Source: Spartobacteria bacterium (lineage in GTDB: Bacteria > Verrucomicrobiota > Kiritimatiellia > RZYC01). From it: a DNA stretch of 38,075 bases. The translations under genes were made by a program, and so were the position numbers. Below, in pieces: positions 1-9,299 of this stretch. The first letter of the stretch is position 1; every line of letters begins with the position of its first letter. The stretch is taken from positions 1 through 38,075 of the forward strand of contig RZZM01000009.1 in assembly GCA_009929845.1 (NCBI GenBank), written 5' to 3'. The notes under the pieces were generated by a model, which saw only the letters and a list, made by a program, of their open reading frames with translations, did not search any database and was not told the DNA's origin.

Positions 1-1136
1 TACTTCTCCCGCATTTCCCGCACAAGACGACCGGTGGTGGTATTGTCATCCTCAATGATGGTGTCGGCTATTTCACGTTCGATTTCTTCGACGGTTGGGA
101 GGCTGGGTTTCAGGTTGTCGGGTAGGGCGCGGGTGAGTTGGTATTCGGATACGCCGATGGGTTTCTTTAGACCCCGCAGGGCGTATTCGAGCAGCATGCG
201 GTTGGAGCCTTCTTTTTCCCGGCAAAGGACCAAGCCTACTGATGGTTGGTCATCGGGGTGGCGGAGCAGGTCGTCAACGGCATTCAGATAGAAATTCATC
301 TTACCGGCATCTTCGGCGACAAATGGGCGAGTTTTCAGGTCGATGACAACAAAACAACGGAGCTTCAGGTGATAGAATAGCAGGTCAATGTAGTAGTCCT
401 CATCGTCAATGGCCAGTCTGTATTGATTGCCCACGAAGGCGAATCCGTTCCCGAGTTCGATAAGAAATTCACGCAGATGCAATAATAGCGCATTTTCGAT
501 TTCGCGTTCTCGTGTGTTCTCTGTAAGTCCCAGGAAATCGAATAAGTATGGATCTTTCAGGATGTCCCTGGCCAGGTCGGATTGCGGAGCGGGTAGTGTT
601 CGCGAGAAGTTGGTAATGGCTTTGCCTTTACGTTCGTAGTCATGCTGCTGAATGTGTAGTTCGAGTATGGTCCGACTCCATCCATGCTCCAGAGTCTGTC
701 GCATGTACCAGATTCGGGCATTGACGTCTTTGACCCGCTCAATAAGTACCCCGTTATGTCCCCAGGGAAGTTCTGCCACAAGTTGTGGCAGATTTGTTCC
801 GTCCATTTCTGCCACGGGCTGTGGCAGATTTGTAATATTCTCTGTATAAGCAAGATAGAATGAACGCATACGCCAGATATTACGGGGCGAAAAGCCTTGT
901 AGATCAGGAAATTCGATTCGGATATCACGAGAAAGCCGCTCGATGACGGCAGCGCCCCATCCTTCTGTTTTCTGGCGGTCGACAATGATCTTTCCGATTT
1001 TCCAATAGAGGGTTATCAGCGCCTTGTTGACTGCAAGCCCTGCACGAATGCGAGCTTCGTGAATATGTGTTTTGATCGTATTCAGGAGCTGAATATAATC
1101 GATTTCATTTGGGTTGTTGCAGGGATAGGATGTCAT
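1..1136 (-). CDS. YhcG/DUF1016-family PDDEXK nuclease
   Basis: Reading the minus strand from the ATG at 1136 gives 378 codons up to the window edge. The next codon begins TA, so it is a stop or Tyr and the gene is probably complete. The N-terminal half (residues about 15-190) matches the DUF1016 helical domain: a 'LYWKIG' region, '[13 protein letters not shown]', then 'LPWGHN'. The C-terminal half is a PDDEXK nuclease fold with 'YIDLLFYH' (D251) and 'VVIDLK' (D266, K268), then '[12 protein letters not shown]'. The usual E-x-K of this family is D-L-K here. There is an internal near-repeat, 'NLPQPVAE' followed by 'NLPQLVAE'. Its start overlaps the hsdM stop as ATGA, so the two are translationally coupled. 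Family members are often encoded inside type I restriction loci; a role in DNA cleavage or defence is inferred from that. Confidence 0.88.
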   Translation of the reverse strand, partial: MTSYPCNNPNEIDYIQLLNTIKTHIHEARIRAGLAVNKALITLYWKIGKIIVDRQKTEGWGAAVIERLSRDIRIEFPDLQGFSPRNIWRMRSFYLAYTENITNLPQPVAEMDGTNLPQLVAELPWGHNGVLIERVKDVNARIWYMRQTLEHGWSRTILELHIQQHDYERKGKAITNFSRTLPAPQSDLARDILKDPYLFDFLGLTENTREREIENALLLHLREFLIELGNGFAFVGNQYRLAIDDEDYYIDLLFYHLKLRCFVVIDLKTRPFVAEDAGKMNFYLNAVDDLLRHPDDQPSVGLVLCREKEGSNRMLLEYALRGLKKPIGVSEYQLTRALPDNLKPSLPTVEEIEREIADTIIEDDNTTTGRLVREMREK

Positions 1137-2956
1137 TTCCAAAACCCCATCTGCATAAAAATGTTCTTCAGGTCAGCATCCAGTTCCCGGGCCTGTTCCT
1201 CCAATCCGCCTTTACCCCAAAGTTCTTCAAGAACTTCCGGTATGGGCCTGTATTCCTCCTGTTCACTTGTATCCACATATCGGGAGGGCGAAAGGTTATA
1301 GTCATTTTCCGAAGCCTGTTCATTGGTGATTACTTTGACAAATTGTTCGATTTCCTGCCCCTTGATGAAGGCCTGTGCAATCTTTTTGATATCCGCTTCA
1401 GGAATATAGTTCTTAGGACGCCCTTTCTTAAATTCCTGACTGGCGTTAATCAGGACAATTTTGCCCTTGCGCTGTGGAAGTTTATTGCAGTTAAGCAGGA
1501 TGATGATGCCGGCGGCGGTTGTGTTATAGAAAAGATTGTCAGGCAGGAGCACGACACCCTCAATCAGGTCCTGGTCGACAAACCACTTGCGAATCGTCTT
1601 CTCTTTGTCTTCGTTGCGACTGCCACTGCCGCGCGTGACGGCACCGGTATCCAGGACTACCGCGGCTCGACCGGTATCGTTAAGACATGTGAGAGTATGC
1701 TGCAGCCACGCCCAGTCGGCTTTGCCGGACGTAACGCCACCATGTTCATCAAAGCGTCCGTAATCATCCTTTTCATAGACGGAGGCATCAAACGGCTGAT
1801 TCCACATGGGATTGGCAACAACAATATCAAAAGTACGCAGCCGTCCATCCGGTGCCCGGAATTTTGGATTAGTCATAGAATTTCCGCGTACAATCTCACC
1901 TTCCATGTCATGGATGACCATATTCATACGTGCAATGGCGTAGCTGGACCCGGTAAGTTCCTGGCCATACAGCTTGAGTGGTCGACTTACCTTAAGCTCA
2001 CGTTCAATCAACGCCAACTCGCATTTAATCAGCAGACCTGCTGACCCACAGGCATAGTCATGCACTTCTTCACCTTGACCCGGTCGGACCATGTAGGCCA
2101 TTAACCAGCCCACTTCGGTTGGCGTAAAGAATTCACCCGCACTCTGTCCCTGACCTTCTGCAAATTTTCGTAGCAGGTATTCGTAGCATCTCCCGATAAA
2201 ATCAGGCTCTACATCATACAAACCCAGACGATAGCGGGGATCAGAAAGTGTTTCGATGATACCGGCAAGTGCCGTGTCGCTGATTTCTCTTTCGCCATTG
2301 CGCGTTTCGTTGAAATCAACAATATCAATAACCCCGCTCAGATCCTTGTTCCGATCACCCGTATTCGCTTTAACGATCGTCCGCATGGTGGTGGTGAGCT
2401 GCTCTCCAAGCGATTTTGGTCTCCTGCCTTCCGGCCACTCGAACTGTTCACGCCCACTGACCACGGGCCAACGCGCTTCCGGCGGAATATAATAGCGAAC
2501 AAGGCTTTTATCGGCTTCTATGATAGAAAGTGCCGTCTCAAGGTCCCCATAGGTTTCGGAAAGTCGCTCAACCTCATCTTCAAAAACATCTGAGAGCCGT
2601 TTGGCGAACACCAGCGGCAGAATGTAGTCTTTAAACTTTGGCGCATCTTTCTCACCTCTTATAGAGCAGGCGGCTGTCCATAACATTTGTTCCATTGATT
2701 TGGTGGTAAGAATGTTGTTTTTTGACGTTTTCTTCCGCTTGCGTCCATTCGCGTCACCCTCATCCTCACTGGCGCCAACTTCTGTCATCAGGTCTGAAAT
2801 AGCCTTTTTAGCTTTGCCTCTGGGCTCACTGTGCCCATTTTCCCAGCGGTTCAGGGTAGAAAACGCCACACCCAGTTTTGCGGATAGTTCCTCCTGACTT
2901 AAGTCGAGTTTGGTGCGGAGCAATTTCAAAATCTCTGGTATCTCTCGAGTATCCAT
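1133..2956 (-). CDS. hsdM: Type I restriction-modification methyltransferase (HsdM) with N-terminal HTH
   Basis: 607 aa from the ATG at 2956, chosen because GGAGG lies 9 nt upstream. The frame stays open another 24 codons upstream, but those codons overlap the putative promoter. Residues about 4-51 form an XRE/Cro-type helix-turn-helix ('[22 protein letters not shown]'-like). A basic linker (KRKK) follows, then the HsdM helical domain and the N6-adenine methylase core. That core has '[13 protein letters not shown]', SAM-binding motif I '[10 protein letters not shown]' (about residue 300) and the catalytic 'NPMW' (about 382), a variant of NPPF/Y. It would methylate adenine in a complex with HsdS. 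No hsdS or hsdR is in the window; they may lie beyond the left edge, past the DUF1016 nuclease. An HTH fused to HsdM is less common and suggests self-regulation at the promoter repeat at 2992-3009. Confidence 0.92.
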   Translation of the reverse strand: MDTREIPEILKLLRTKLDLSQEELSAKLGVAFSTLNRWENGHSEPRGKAKKAISDLMTEVGASEDEGDANGRKRKKTSKNNILTTKSMEQMLWTAACSIRGEKDAPKFKDYILPLVFAKRLSDVFEDEVERLSETYGDLETALSIIEADKSLVRYYIPPEARWPVVSGREQFEWPEGRRPKSLGEQLTTTMRTIVKANTGDRNKDLSGVIDIVDFNETRNGEREISDTALAGIIETLSDPRYRLGLYDVEPDFIGRCYEYLLRKFAEGQGQSAGEFFTPTEVGWLMAYMVRPGQGEEVHDYACGSAGLLIKCELALIERELKVSRPLKLYGQELTGSSYAIARMNMVIHDMEGEIVRGNSMTNPKFRAPDGRLRTFDIVVANPMWNQPFDASVYEKDDYGRFDEHGGVTSGKADWAWLQHTLTCLNDTGRAAVVLDTGAVTRGSGSRNEDKEKTIRKWFVDQDLIEGVVLLPDNLFYNTTAAGIIILLNCNKLPQRKGKIVLINASQEFKKGRPKNYIPEADIKKIAQAFIKGQEIEQFVKVITNEQASENDYNLSPSRYVDTSEQEEYRPIPEVLEELWGKGGLEEQARELDADLKNIFMQMGFWK

Positions 2957-2989
2957 TATACATGGCCTCCAATTCAATTTTTGCATAAC

Positions 2990-3015
2990 ACTATAGCGTT
3001 TATAGCGTTTGTCAA
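2990..3015 (-). promoter_or_regulatory. Putative hsdM promoter with tandem 9-bp operator-like repeat
   Basis: On the minus strand TTGACA (3015-3010) is followed 14 nt later by TATAGT (2995-2990). The spacing is shorter than the usual 16-18, so the exact -10 is uncertain. The spacer and -10 are covered by two abutting copies of AACGCTATA (3009-3001 and 3000-2992). A perfect tandem repeat inside a promoter, upstream of a methyltransferase with its own HTH domain, is what an autoregulatory operator would look like. Binding is inferred. Confidence 0.5.
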
Positions 3016-3051
3016 GTCTGTTTTTCAATACAATTTCGTCGCATCAACATA

Positions 3052-3095
3052 TTCAGAATTCCTTACCTCGTGGAAGTTCAGAACTCCTTACCTCG
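3052..3095 (+). repeat. Dispersed intergenic repeat, two tandem copies
   Basis: TTCAGAATTCCTTACCTCG (3052-3070) and TTCAGAACTCCTTACCTCG (3077-3095) lie 25 bp apart in the same direction. The same core recurs at 4518, 31948, 36025 and, inverted, 36796. All copies are outside genes. Confidence 0.8.
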
Positions 3096-3132
3096 AACGT
3101 TAGCCGAAAAAAGCTGAAATTTTGTGTTCGTC

Positions 3133-3161
3133 TTGACTTTTTCAGCGTCCAGCCATAGTTT
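3133..3161 (+). promoter_or_regulatory. Possible promoter for the SGNH hydrolase gene
   Basis: TTGACT (3133-3138), a 17-nt spacer and TAGTTT (3156-3161) make a weak sigma-70-like match. It lies about 115 nt upstream of the start. The -35 is good and the -10 poor. Confidence 0.3.
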
Positions 3162-3274
3162 TACTGCTAGACTGCAAGCTAAAAGCCCTCACAAAAGTGC
3201 TCATGCTCCTGTTGAATTCCTATGGAATTATGGCTCTGTATCGACAAAAACCAAGATTTTGAAGCTAATCAATT

Positions 3275-4417
3275 ATGACGAAAAGAAAACCTGATAACAG
3301 TACCCCATTATTGCCCCGCCGGTCCCATTTTGCACTTAAAGGCGCCCTGGTCCTTGGAATTTTTATACTCTGTGCATGCTTTCTTGAGTATGCCGCGCGA
3401 AAAATGATGAAAGATGACCAGAAAATTGCCCGTAAGATCCTTTTAGGACGCGAAAATGTGAATGAGAAAAGGATGCAGAACACCATCGGGCAACCTTATC
3501 TTCTGTACATTTCAGCACCCGGCTATATCAGCGCAACCGATGGTCCGCAGATTAATGAAGATGGCTATCGCGGAGAACCGGTTCCATTTGATAAGGATCC
3601 CAATGTGCTGCGTATTCTGTGTCTCGGCGGGTCCACCACCTACAGCTCAACAGTTCCCCGCCCTGACCAGGCTTATCCTGCTGTGCTGGAGCACATTATT
3701 CACAATAATCTACCTGAAAAATATACTGATGTTGAAGTGATGAACGCTGGATTGCCCTGGGCAACCTCTTCCGAACTGCTAACGCATTATCTCTTCAAAT
3801 ATCGCTATTACCGCCCGGATATTGTCATTATCAATACCGGCGGTAATGATGCCGAGGGCTATACCCTGCCCTATTATCATCCAGACAGCAGTAACTGGCG
3901 GCAACCCATGGTAAATCTGCGTCCCTTACCCAGTAAATGGCGATGGCTGGCCCGTTCCCGCTTTGTTTGTACATTTATTCTCGAAATATTTTATCAAGAT
4001 CAGATGCACGGGGGGCAATTTGTGATCAGAAATGGGGCCAAACCCCGCGCAGCCTGGTTTCGCCCTCATGGCGAACTGGTCCAAAAGCCACAGGAAATCC
4101 CGCTGGAAAACCTGTCATTCTACCGCAATATTCAAACACTGATCCGCGCCATCCAGGCAGATGGCGGCAAGGTTATGTTGGTTCCTTTCAGAGCGGCCCC
4201 TGATGGCTATCGGCAGGGCACCTTTGAGTTATCGCAGATTGAACGCCATGAGCAGATACTCAAAGACTTTGCAAAAAATGAAAAAACCGCCTATGCCCCC
4301 TTTCCCGCCTCCATTATATCACCCGGGAACTGGACTGACCGCTGCCATTTGAATGCTGATGGAACAGCACAAAAGGCCGAGCATATCGCCCAGTATCTTA
4401 TAGAGGCCCTCAACTAA
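3275..4417 (+). CDS. Membrane-anchored SGNH/GDSL-family hydrolase
   Basis: 380 aa. An N-terminal hydrophobic segment (residues about 20-40) looks like a signal anchor. The rest is an SGNH fold. Block I is 'LCLGGSTTYS' with the nucleophile Ser120 (GGS instead of GDS), the Gly/Asn region is 'NTGGND' (N191), and block V is 'DRCH' with D355 and H358 three residues apart. Such proteins act on ester or acetyl groups of polysaccharides or lipids outside the cytoplasm; the substrate cannot be read from the sequence. No strong ribosome-binding site precedes the ATG. The gene stands alone on the plus strand between two minus-strand operons and is flanked on both sides by copies of the dispersed CCTTACCTCG repeat. 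It could modify surface polysaccharide, but there is no direct evidence for that. Confidence 0.85.
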   Translation: MTKRKPDNSTPLLPRRSHFALKGALVLGIFILCACFLEYAARKMMKDDQKIARKILLGRENVNEKRMQNTIGQPYLLYISAPGYISATDGPQINEDGYRGEPVPFDKDPNVLRILCLGGSTTYSSTVPRPDQAYPAVLEHIIHNNLPEKYTDVEVMNAGLPWATSSELLTHYLFKYRYYRPDIVIINTGGNDAEGYTLPYYHPDSSNWRQPMVNLRPLPSKWRWLARSRFVCTFILEIFYQDQMHGGQFVIRNGAKPRAAWFRPHGELVQKPQEIPLENLSFYRNIQTLIRAIQADGGKVMLVPFRAAPDGYRQGTFELSQIERHEQILKDFAKNEKTAYAPFPASIISPGNWTDRCHLNADGTAQKAEHIAQYLIEALN

Positions 4418-4517
4418 AGCCTTCCGTCGGTATTTTCAGGAAAAAATCGACATTTTCACGCCAAAACCAGCGTTTTAGCGTTCTTGTCCCCGCTTTCTCA
4501 TTTTCGACATTCTCCCC

Positions 4518-4535
4518 TCAGAACTCCTTACCTTG
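4518..4535 (+). repeat. Dispersed intergenic repeat copy
   Basis: TCAGAACTCCTTACCTTG, followed by GTGGAAGTT as in the copy at 3052. It lies 100 bp downstream of the SGNH hydrolase gene, in the same orientation as the copies upstream of it. Confidence 0.75.
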
Positions 4536-4576
4536 TGGAAGTTAACGTGACACCAGGGATATGGAGGGCGGTGACC

Positions 4577-4645
4577 AAAAGCCCCGGGCCGCCACGGATT
4601 CTTTGGGGAAGAGTGGGCACGGGTACAGGCCGGCTCGATAGCGGA
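4577..4645 (-). repeat. Solitary partial copy of the 160-bp hairpin repeat
   Basis: This stretch shares GGGCACGGGTACAGGCCGGC and flanking 'GATTCTTTGGGG' and 'CCCCGGGC' blocks with the reverse complement of the tandem repeats at 36165-36590. A short 'TGGAGGGCG' remnant occurs at about 4562. The rest of 4418-4705 holds no gene I can support. Confidence 0.7.
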
Positions 4646-4705
4646 AAAGTGCAGACTGAGATGATGAACCTTGCCGTTTTCCTGTTACAGATGCCGGTTT
4701 GATTT

Positions 4706-5857
4706 TCAAGCGCGGGTCAGCAGGTGGGTGAGATGGGACGTGATGTATTCGAGTTCTTCGTCGGTCATGCCTGGGCTGCCGGGGAGATTGAGTCCGCGCG
4801 TGTAGAGGTCGTCACTAACGCCTTCCGGCCCGTTGCGCAGGCCCTCCGCGGTAAGGGACCACACGCCCTGTCCTGATAGGTAGGGTTGCCGGTGAAGGGG
4901 GCGGAAGAAACGCCGCGCGGCGATATGCTGCTGATGAAGATAGGTGAGCCACTGGTCTCTGCGCTCCTCTGAATCGAGGACAACGGAATACAGCCAGAAT
5001 GAAGACGCGACACCTTCGGGTTGGGGATTGGATTGAATCCATTGGATTCCGGAGAACAGTGTATCGTAGCGCGCCGCAATGCGTCGTTTGGCTGCCAGGA
5101 TATCCGGCATCCGTTCCAGTTGAGCGAGCCCCAATGCGGCGGCGATGTTATTAAGTCTGTAATTATATCCCATATCGCCGTGGAGAAAGTATTCCGGGTC
5201 GTCGTAGGCCTGGTTGAGCAGGTAGCGAGCCCGGTCGGCGTATTGCTTCGAGGCGGTTACGATCATGCCGCCGCCGCCGGTGGTCAGCAGTTTATTCCCG
5301 TTGAAACTGAAACACCCCATATCGCCGGATGTACCTACCTGTTTGCCGTTCATGGTGGTTCCGAGCGATTCGGTGGCATCCTCAATAATGCGCAGGTCAA
5401 ATTCGCGGGCAATCTCCGCCAGTTCCCGCACCGGGCAGGCGCAGCCGTACAAATGCACCGGAAGGATGGCCTTTACCGGGTGGTCAGAATCTTTAAAGTG
5501 TCGACAGACCTCGCGCACGGCGGGCGCGTCAAGGCTCCACGTTTCGCGGTTGACATCAACAAATACGGGCTGCGCCCCGCAGTACAGGATGGGATTGACC
5601 GAAGCGATAAAGGTCAGATCAGGAACGATCACCCGGTCCTGTGCGCCTATCCCGAGGACACGCAAACAGACATGCAGCGCCGCCGTTCCAGACACTGTCG
5701 CCACGGCATATGGTCCGGCCACCTTGTGCGCAAACTCCTGCTCGAACCGTGCGATGAGCGGTCCGGATGTGGAGATGTATCCTGAATCCAGGCACTGGTT
5801 GATCCATCGCTTTTCAAGCTCACCGATCATGGGCACAGAAAGTGGAATGGGGTTCAT
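4706..5857 (-). CDS. legC: LegC-family PLP-dependent sugar aminotransferase (DegT/DnrJ/EryC1/StrS)
   Basis: 383 aa, full length for the DegT/DnrJ/EryC1/StrS family. The start 'IPLSVPMIGELEKRWINQCL' and 'GYISTSG' fit the LegC subgroup. PLP-binding features are 'SGTAALH' (about 56-62), 'IIEDATESLG' (D160) and 'SFNGNKLLTTGGGG', with K189 as the Schiff-base lysine. LegC-type enzymes transfer an amino group to C4 of the 4-keto-6-deoxy nucleotide sugar made by LegB, in the legionaminic-acid pathway. It is the last gene of the operon and overlaps the upstream HAD gene by ATGA (5854-5857), so it is translationally coupled. The exact nucleotide (GDP or UDP) is not visible; the PtmE homologue in the operon favours GDP. 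Confidence 0.85.
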   Translation of the reverse strand: MNPIPLSVPMIGELEKRWINQCLDSGYISTSGPLIARFEQEFAHKVAGPYAVATVSGTAALHVCLRVLGIGAQDRVIVPDLTFIASVNPILYCGAQPVFVDVNRETWSLDAPAVREVCRHFKDSDHPVKAILPVHLYGCACPVRELAEIAREFDLRIIEDATESLGTTMNGKQVGTSGDMGCFSFNGNKLLTTGGGGMIVTASKQYADRARYLLNQAYDDPEYFLHGDMGYNYRLNNIAAALGLAQLERMPDILAAKRRIAARYDTLFSGIQWIQSNPQPEGVASSFWLYSVVLDSEERRDQWLTYLHQQHIAARRFFRPLHRQPYLSGQGVWSLTAEGLRNGPEGVSDDLYTRGLNLPGSPGMTDEELEYITSHLTHLLTRA

Positions 5858-6594
5858 AGTACCGGTGACTCGATTTCCTGAAAGACATCCGCCAGATCGT
5901 ACAGGGAGGAAATGGTAATATCGGCGGTGTAGTGCTTATTAAGGGGCGCATCCTTGGCGTGCGCGCCATCGGGACGAACCACCTGGATGGTGGTCATCCC
6001 CAATTCATTCGGGGAGACAAAATCCACCAGTGGGTTATCACCGACAAACGCCATGTTTTCCAGCTCTATCTCCAGTTGCAGCGATATGATATAGAACGGG
6101 TCACGGCAGGGCTGCCACGACGCCTCGCCGCCGATCAGTTCGTCGGAATAGAGGACACAATCAAGCAGTGGTTCCAATCCCAGCACCGCCATTTTATTGC
6201 GTTGCATCCCGAGCGGGCCATCCGCGAGCACCCCGATGCGTTTACCGCGCGCGATCAACAGCGCCATGCTGACACGGGCATCTTCATAGAGCGCAATCTG
6301 CGGGATATGGGCCATGAAGACATAGCTGAGTTTTTGCAACAGGGAGTCTTCCACCACCTTGAAATGATCGCGCAGCACCCCTTCAAGCGCGTTTTGCTCG
6401 CCGCTCAGATATTTTTCAACCAGTTCTTTCTCAACATTTACGCCAAAGACGGTCTGCAGGTATTCGGCCACGGCCTGGTATCCGCTCAGCACGAACTGCC
6501 GATAGGGATAGAGGGTATCATCCAGATCGAAAATCACGCCCTTGAGCGTGCGTGGTGTGATCTCCGTATTATACGTAATACCGGTCCGGATCAT
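5854..6594 (-). CDS. HAD-superfamily hydrolase, atypical motif III
   Basis: 246 aa. AAGGA lies 9 nt upstream of the ATG at 6594, and the gene overlaps the legB end by 26 nt. Motif I is 'FDLDDTLYPY' (D23, D25). Motif II is 'VLADGPLGMQRNK' (Ala where Thr/Ser is usual). The cap domain lies between these, and motif IV is 'FVGDNPLVDF' (D186, D191). In the motif III region, where HAD phosphatases have K-P-D-P, the sequence is 'WQPCRDPF', so the expected lysine appears replaced by Gln161. It might remove a phosphate from a sugar intermediate, or be a degenerate or repurposed member. Its place between legB and legC ties it to the same sugar pathway, but standard Leg pathways do not require a HAD enzyme. 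Confidence 0.8.
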   Translation of the reverse strand: MIRTGITYNTEITPRTLKGVIFDLDDTLYPYRQFVLSGYQAVAEYLQTVFGVNVEKELVEKYLSGEQNALEGVLRDHFKVVEDSLLQKLSYVFMAHIPQIALYEDARVSMALLIARGKRIGVLADGPLGMQRNKMAVLGLEPLLDCVLYSDELIGGEASWQPCRDPFYIISLQLEIELENMAFVGDNPLVDFVSPNELGMTTIQVVRPDGAHAKDAPLNKHYTADITISSLYDLADVFQEIESPVL

Positions 6595-7573
6595 AGTCGT
6601 TCATCCTTTGTTTGAGCCATGCGGCCGTGTGCTCCATGCCGTGTTCGACTTGTTCAGGGGGCGCCCAGTCCACCATTTTTTGAAGGCGGGAATTGTCGGC
6701 GCAAAGCCGACGCACCTCACTGGCGGACGGGCGAATACGGTCCGGGTCACTCACAATTTCGGCCCGTTGGCCGGTGACGCGCTGCGCCATTTCCGCCACC
6801 TCTCCGATGGAAATATCTTTCCCGGTCCCGATATTCACCACCGCCCCTTCGGCGGCATCGCATTGCGCGAGCAGCATCATGCCCTTGACGGTGTCGGTGA
6901 CATAATTAAAATCTCGTGTTGTGGTCGGATCGCCCAGATGAATTTCGCCGCGTCCGTGAATAAGCTGCATCAGGATGGTCGGAATGACCGCGCGGGCGGA
7001 TTGACGGGGCCCAAAGGTATTGAAGGGCCGCACGATCGTCACGGGCAGTTCAAACGAACGAAAATAACTTTCCGCGAGTTTTTCGGCGGCGATTTTTGTG
7101 GCGGAATACGGGCTCTGTCCCTGCAGGGGATGGTCCTCGTCAATCGGGACGCGCAGGGCGGAGCCATACACTTCACTCGTTGAAATCACCAGGGTGCGTC
7201 CGACCTCCTGTTCGCGGGCCGCCTCAAGCATATTGAGTGTGCCCGTCACATTGGTCTCGACATAAGAACGCGGGGCTTCATAGGAATAGGGAATGCCGAT
7301 CAGGGCCGCTAAGTGGAACACCACATCCGCCTGTCGGACCAGTCGGCGCATCTGTTCCGCGTCACGGATATCTCCTTCCACCACATGGGTGGCGTCTTTG
7401 ACCGCCGCATCCACATGGTCCATCCACCCGCGCCGCCCCCTGGCGTTGTAGAACGTGAGCGCTGTGGTCTCCGCGCCCGCCCGCACCAGGGCCTCCACCA
7501 GGTGACTGCCGATAAACCCGCAGGCGCCGGTGACAACCGCTTTTGAATTTTTCCAATCCATCGTTTCGCTCAT
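6569..7573 (-). CDS. legB: LegB-like NAD-dependent 4,6-dehydratase of a nucleotide sugar
   Basis: 334 aa from the ATG at 7573 (MSETMDW). An ATG at 7561 is also possible, and the frame extends to 7621 inside the upstream gene. It is an extended SDR enzyme: 'VTGACGFIGSHL' (NAD-binding glycine motif, about 14-25), 'FHLAALIGIPYSY', 'STSEVYG' (132-138), and the catalytic 'YSATK' with Y156 and K160. The strings 'IPYSYEAPRSYVETN' and 'RPFNTFGPRQSARAVIPT' are characteristic of LegB, which converts a nucleotide-activated GlcNAc to its 4-keto-6-deoxy form as the first step toward legionaminic acid. It lies 11 nt after the PtmE-like gene and overlaps the HAD gene, so the operon is tightly packed. Confidence 0.88.
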   Translation of the reverse strand: MSETMDWKNSKAVVTGACGFIGSHLVEALVRAGAETTALTFYNARGRRGWMDHVDAAVKDATHVVEGDIRDAEQMRRLVRQADVVFHLAALIGIPYSYEAPRSYVETNVTGTLNMLEAAREQEVGRTLVISTSEVYGSALRVPIDEDHPLQGQSPYSATKIAAEKLAESYFRSFELPVTIVRPFNTFGPRQSARAVIPTILMQLIHGRGEIHLGDPTTTRDFNYVTDTVKGMMLLAQCDAAEGAVVNIGTGKDISIGEVAEMAQRVTGQRAEIVSDPDRIRPSASEVRRLCADNSRLQKMVDWAPPEQVEHGMEHTAAWLKQRMNDYDPDRYYV

Positions 7574-7584
7574 AAAAAAGTTGG

Positions 7585-9270
7585 TTACATCACATTCACT
7601 GACGAAGCCTTTGCCACACATCCGCGGTGGTCCTCCTTCAGCAGGGCCAATGGATCCGTGAGCAAGGCCTCTTCATCGACCGCCGCCGCGGCCAGGTCCT
7701 CGGGACGTCCGATATCGCGCCAGTATTCATAAATCGGGAATGCGCCGACGGAACCTCCGGAGGCCATGACCGCCTCATACAGATCGGTCATGTCAAAATA
7801 GGTATTCCCGGGAATCAGATCGAGACATGAAGGCATGAGCACATAAATGCCCGCGTTGATAAAATACTCATGCACCGGTTTTTCTCTGAGCCCGGCCACC
7901 TGGTCCTCCCGGATATCCACGACTCCATACGGAATCTGCACGCTATGCTGTTTCACGCACATCACCATGTTGTATTGCTTTTCCTGCTGAAAACGCAGGA
8001 GCTGCGAGAAATTCAGATGGGTCAGCAAATCGCCATTCATGACAATCAGAGGTTGGCTCGGACGTGGTTTGATCAGGGAGAGGGCGCCCGCCGTTCCCAG
8101 GCGTTCACGCTCCATGACGTAATTCACATTCAGCGCATGATCGCGTCCGTCTTTGACATGCGAGCGAATCTGTTCCCCGAGGTAATTGAGCGAGATGACC
8201 ACATCGTTGATGCCGCTCCCCTTTAAGCCGTCAAGGATATGGTCAAGGATGGGTCGTCCATTGACCGGAAGAAGCGGTTTGGGGGTGTCCTCGGTCAGCG
8301 GGCGCAGACGGCTGCCCAGTCCCCCGGCCATGACGATGGCCCCGTTTCCGGACATATCCTCCACAATACGTTCCAGCCGTTCCAGGCGCACGGGCCGGTT
8401 GTCGTGGTCTACCACCGGAAGATGGCGGATAGAGCGTCGCTGCATGATTTCGAGCATGACCTGTCGCGAGGTTCCCAGACGCACCACCGTCGGCTCCTGG
8501 TTCATGATCATGGACACTGGCTGGTCCATGCGAATACCCACAAGAATCCCGCGCCGGACATCGCCATCCGTCACCGTTCCCAGCAGGGCGTCGCATTCAT
8601 CCACGACAAGCACGATTTCACGGTTGGCGCGGTTGATCTGGTTAATCACTGTTCGAAGGGTGTCATGCTCACGCGCCAGCACCGGTTTGATATCGGCGGA
8701 CGCGGCGGCCCGGTCGGACGCCGTTGTTTTGCCTGAGTAGACATAGGTCGGCATAATGACCGTATGCGCCGGCATGGCCACTCCGGAGTGGACGCATGAC
8801 TCCGCGCCCAACAGGCAGTTCTCGCCAATCGAAGCCCCTTGCTGGATAACCGCATCCGAAAGCACCAGTGTCCCGCGGCGCAAGATAACATCATCGGCAA
8901 CCCTGCTCTTAAATGAAGTAAGGATCGGCAGCAGCATATGACGGCGCAAAAGCATCCGAAAGATTGATTCCCGGTCAAATCCATTGATCCGCGCCGCATT
9001 GCCAATGATAATGGTCGTGACATGAGGCGGCATATCCGCCAGCCAGCCCAGCACGCGCACCCCGTCAATTTCCTGCCCATGCAGAGTTTCGCATGGATCA
9101 ATTACGCCGACGACCTCGTACTCGGGATACTCCCGGACCAGCTCGGTGAGATCATGCAGAAACGTCCCGGCCCCGACAATGACCACGGGAACAGGGGTCA
9201 GGTCTTCGGGCAACAACTCGCCGACATACTCGCCGGGAGCGTCTGCCCTTTTTTTCTGCCGGTGTCTCAT
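7585..9270 (-). CDS. ptmE: PglD-like acyltransferase / CBS pair / PtmE-like nucleotidyltransferase fusion
   Basis: 561 aa in three parts. Residues about 28-180 look like a PglD-type sugar O/N-acyltransferase: a Rossmann-like 'VVIVGAGTF' and a left-handed beta-helix with 'IGENCLLGAESCVHSGV' (possible catalytic H161). Residues about 195-305 hold a CBS-domain pair ('GTVTDGDVRRGIL', 231-243, and 'HLPVVD'). Residues 310-545 are a sugar-1-phosphate nucleotidyltransferase with 'VMAGGLGSRLRPLTEDTPKP' (313-332) and 'MNGDLLTH'. The CBS-plus-transferase part matches PtmE, which in Campylobacter makes GDP-glucosamine for legionaminic acid. The added N-terminal acyltransferase could supply the N-acetylation otherwise done by a separate enzyme (PtmA/LegH-like). 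It is a single uninterrupted frame and the first large gene of the sugar operon. The upstream ribosome site is weak. Confidence 0.85.
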   Translation of the reverse strand: MRHRQKKRADAPGEYVGELLPEDLTPVPVVIVGAGTFLHDLTELVREYPEYEVVGVIDPCETLHGQEIDGVRVLGWLADMPPHVTTIIIGNAARINGFDRESIFRMLLRRHMLLPILTSFKSRVADDVILRRGTLVLSDAVIQQGASIGENCLLGAESCVHSGVAMPAHTVIMPTYVYSGKTTASDRAAASADIKPVLAREHDTLRTVINQINRANREIVLVVDECDALLGTVTDGDVRRGILVGIRMDQPVSMIMNQEPTVVRLGTSRQVMLEIMQRRSIRHLPVVDHDNRPVRLERLERIVEDMSGNGAIVMAGGLGSRLRPLTEDTPKPLLPVNGRPILDHILDGLKGSGINDVVISLNYLGEQIRSHVKDGRDHALNVNYVMERERLGTAGALSLIKPRPSQPLIVMNGDLLTHLNFSQLLRFQQEKQYNMVMCVKQHSVQIPYGVVDIREDQVAGLREKPVHEYFINAGIYVLMPSCLDLIPGNTYFDMTDLYEAVMASGGSVGAFPIYEYWRDIGRPEDLAAAAVDEEALLTDPLALLKEDHRGCVAKASSVNVM

Positions 9271-9299
9271 GGATGGTATTCCATTCCAGGGTTACATGT

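Noticed and set aside
557-985. 142-codon minus-strand frame
   Set aside because: It is out of frame inside the DUF1016 nuclease gene, whose reading continues past it in both directions.
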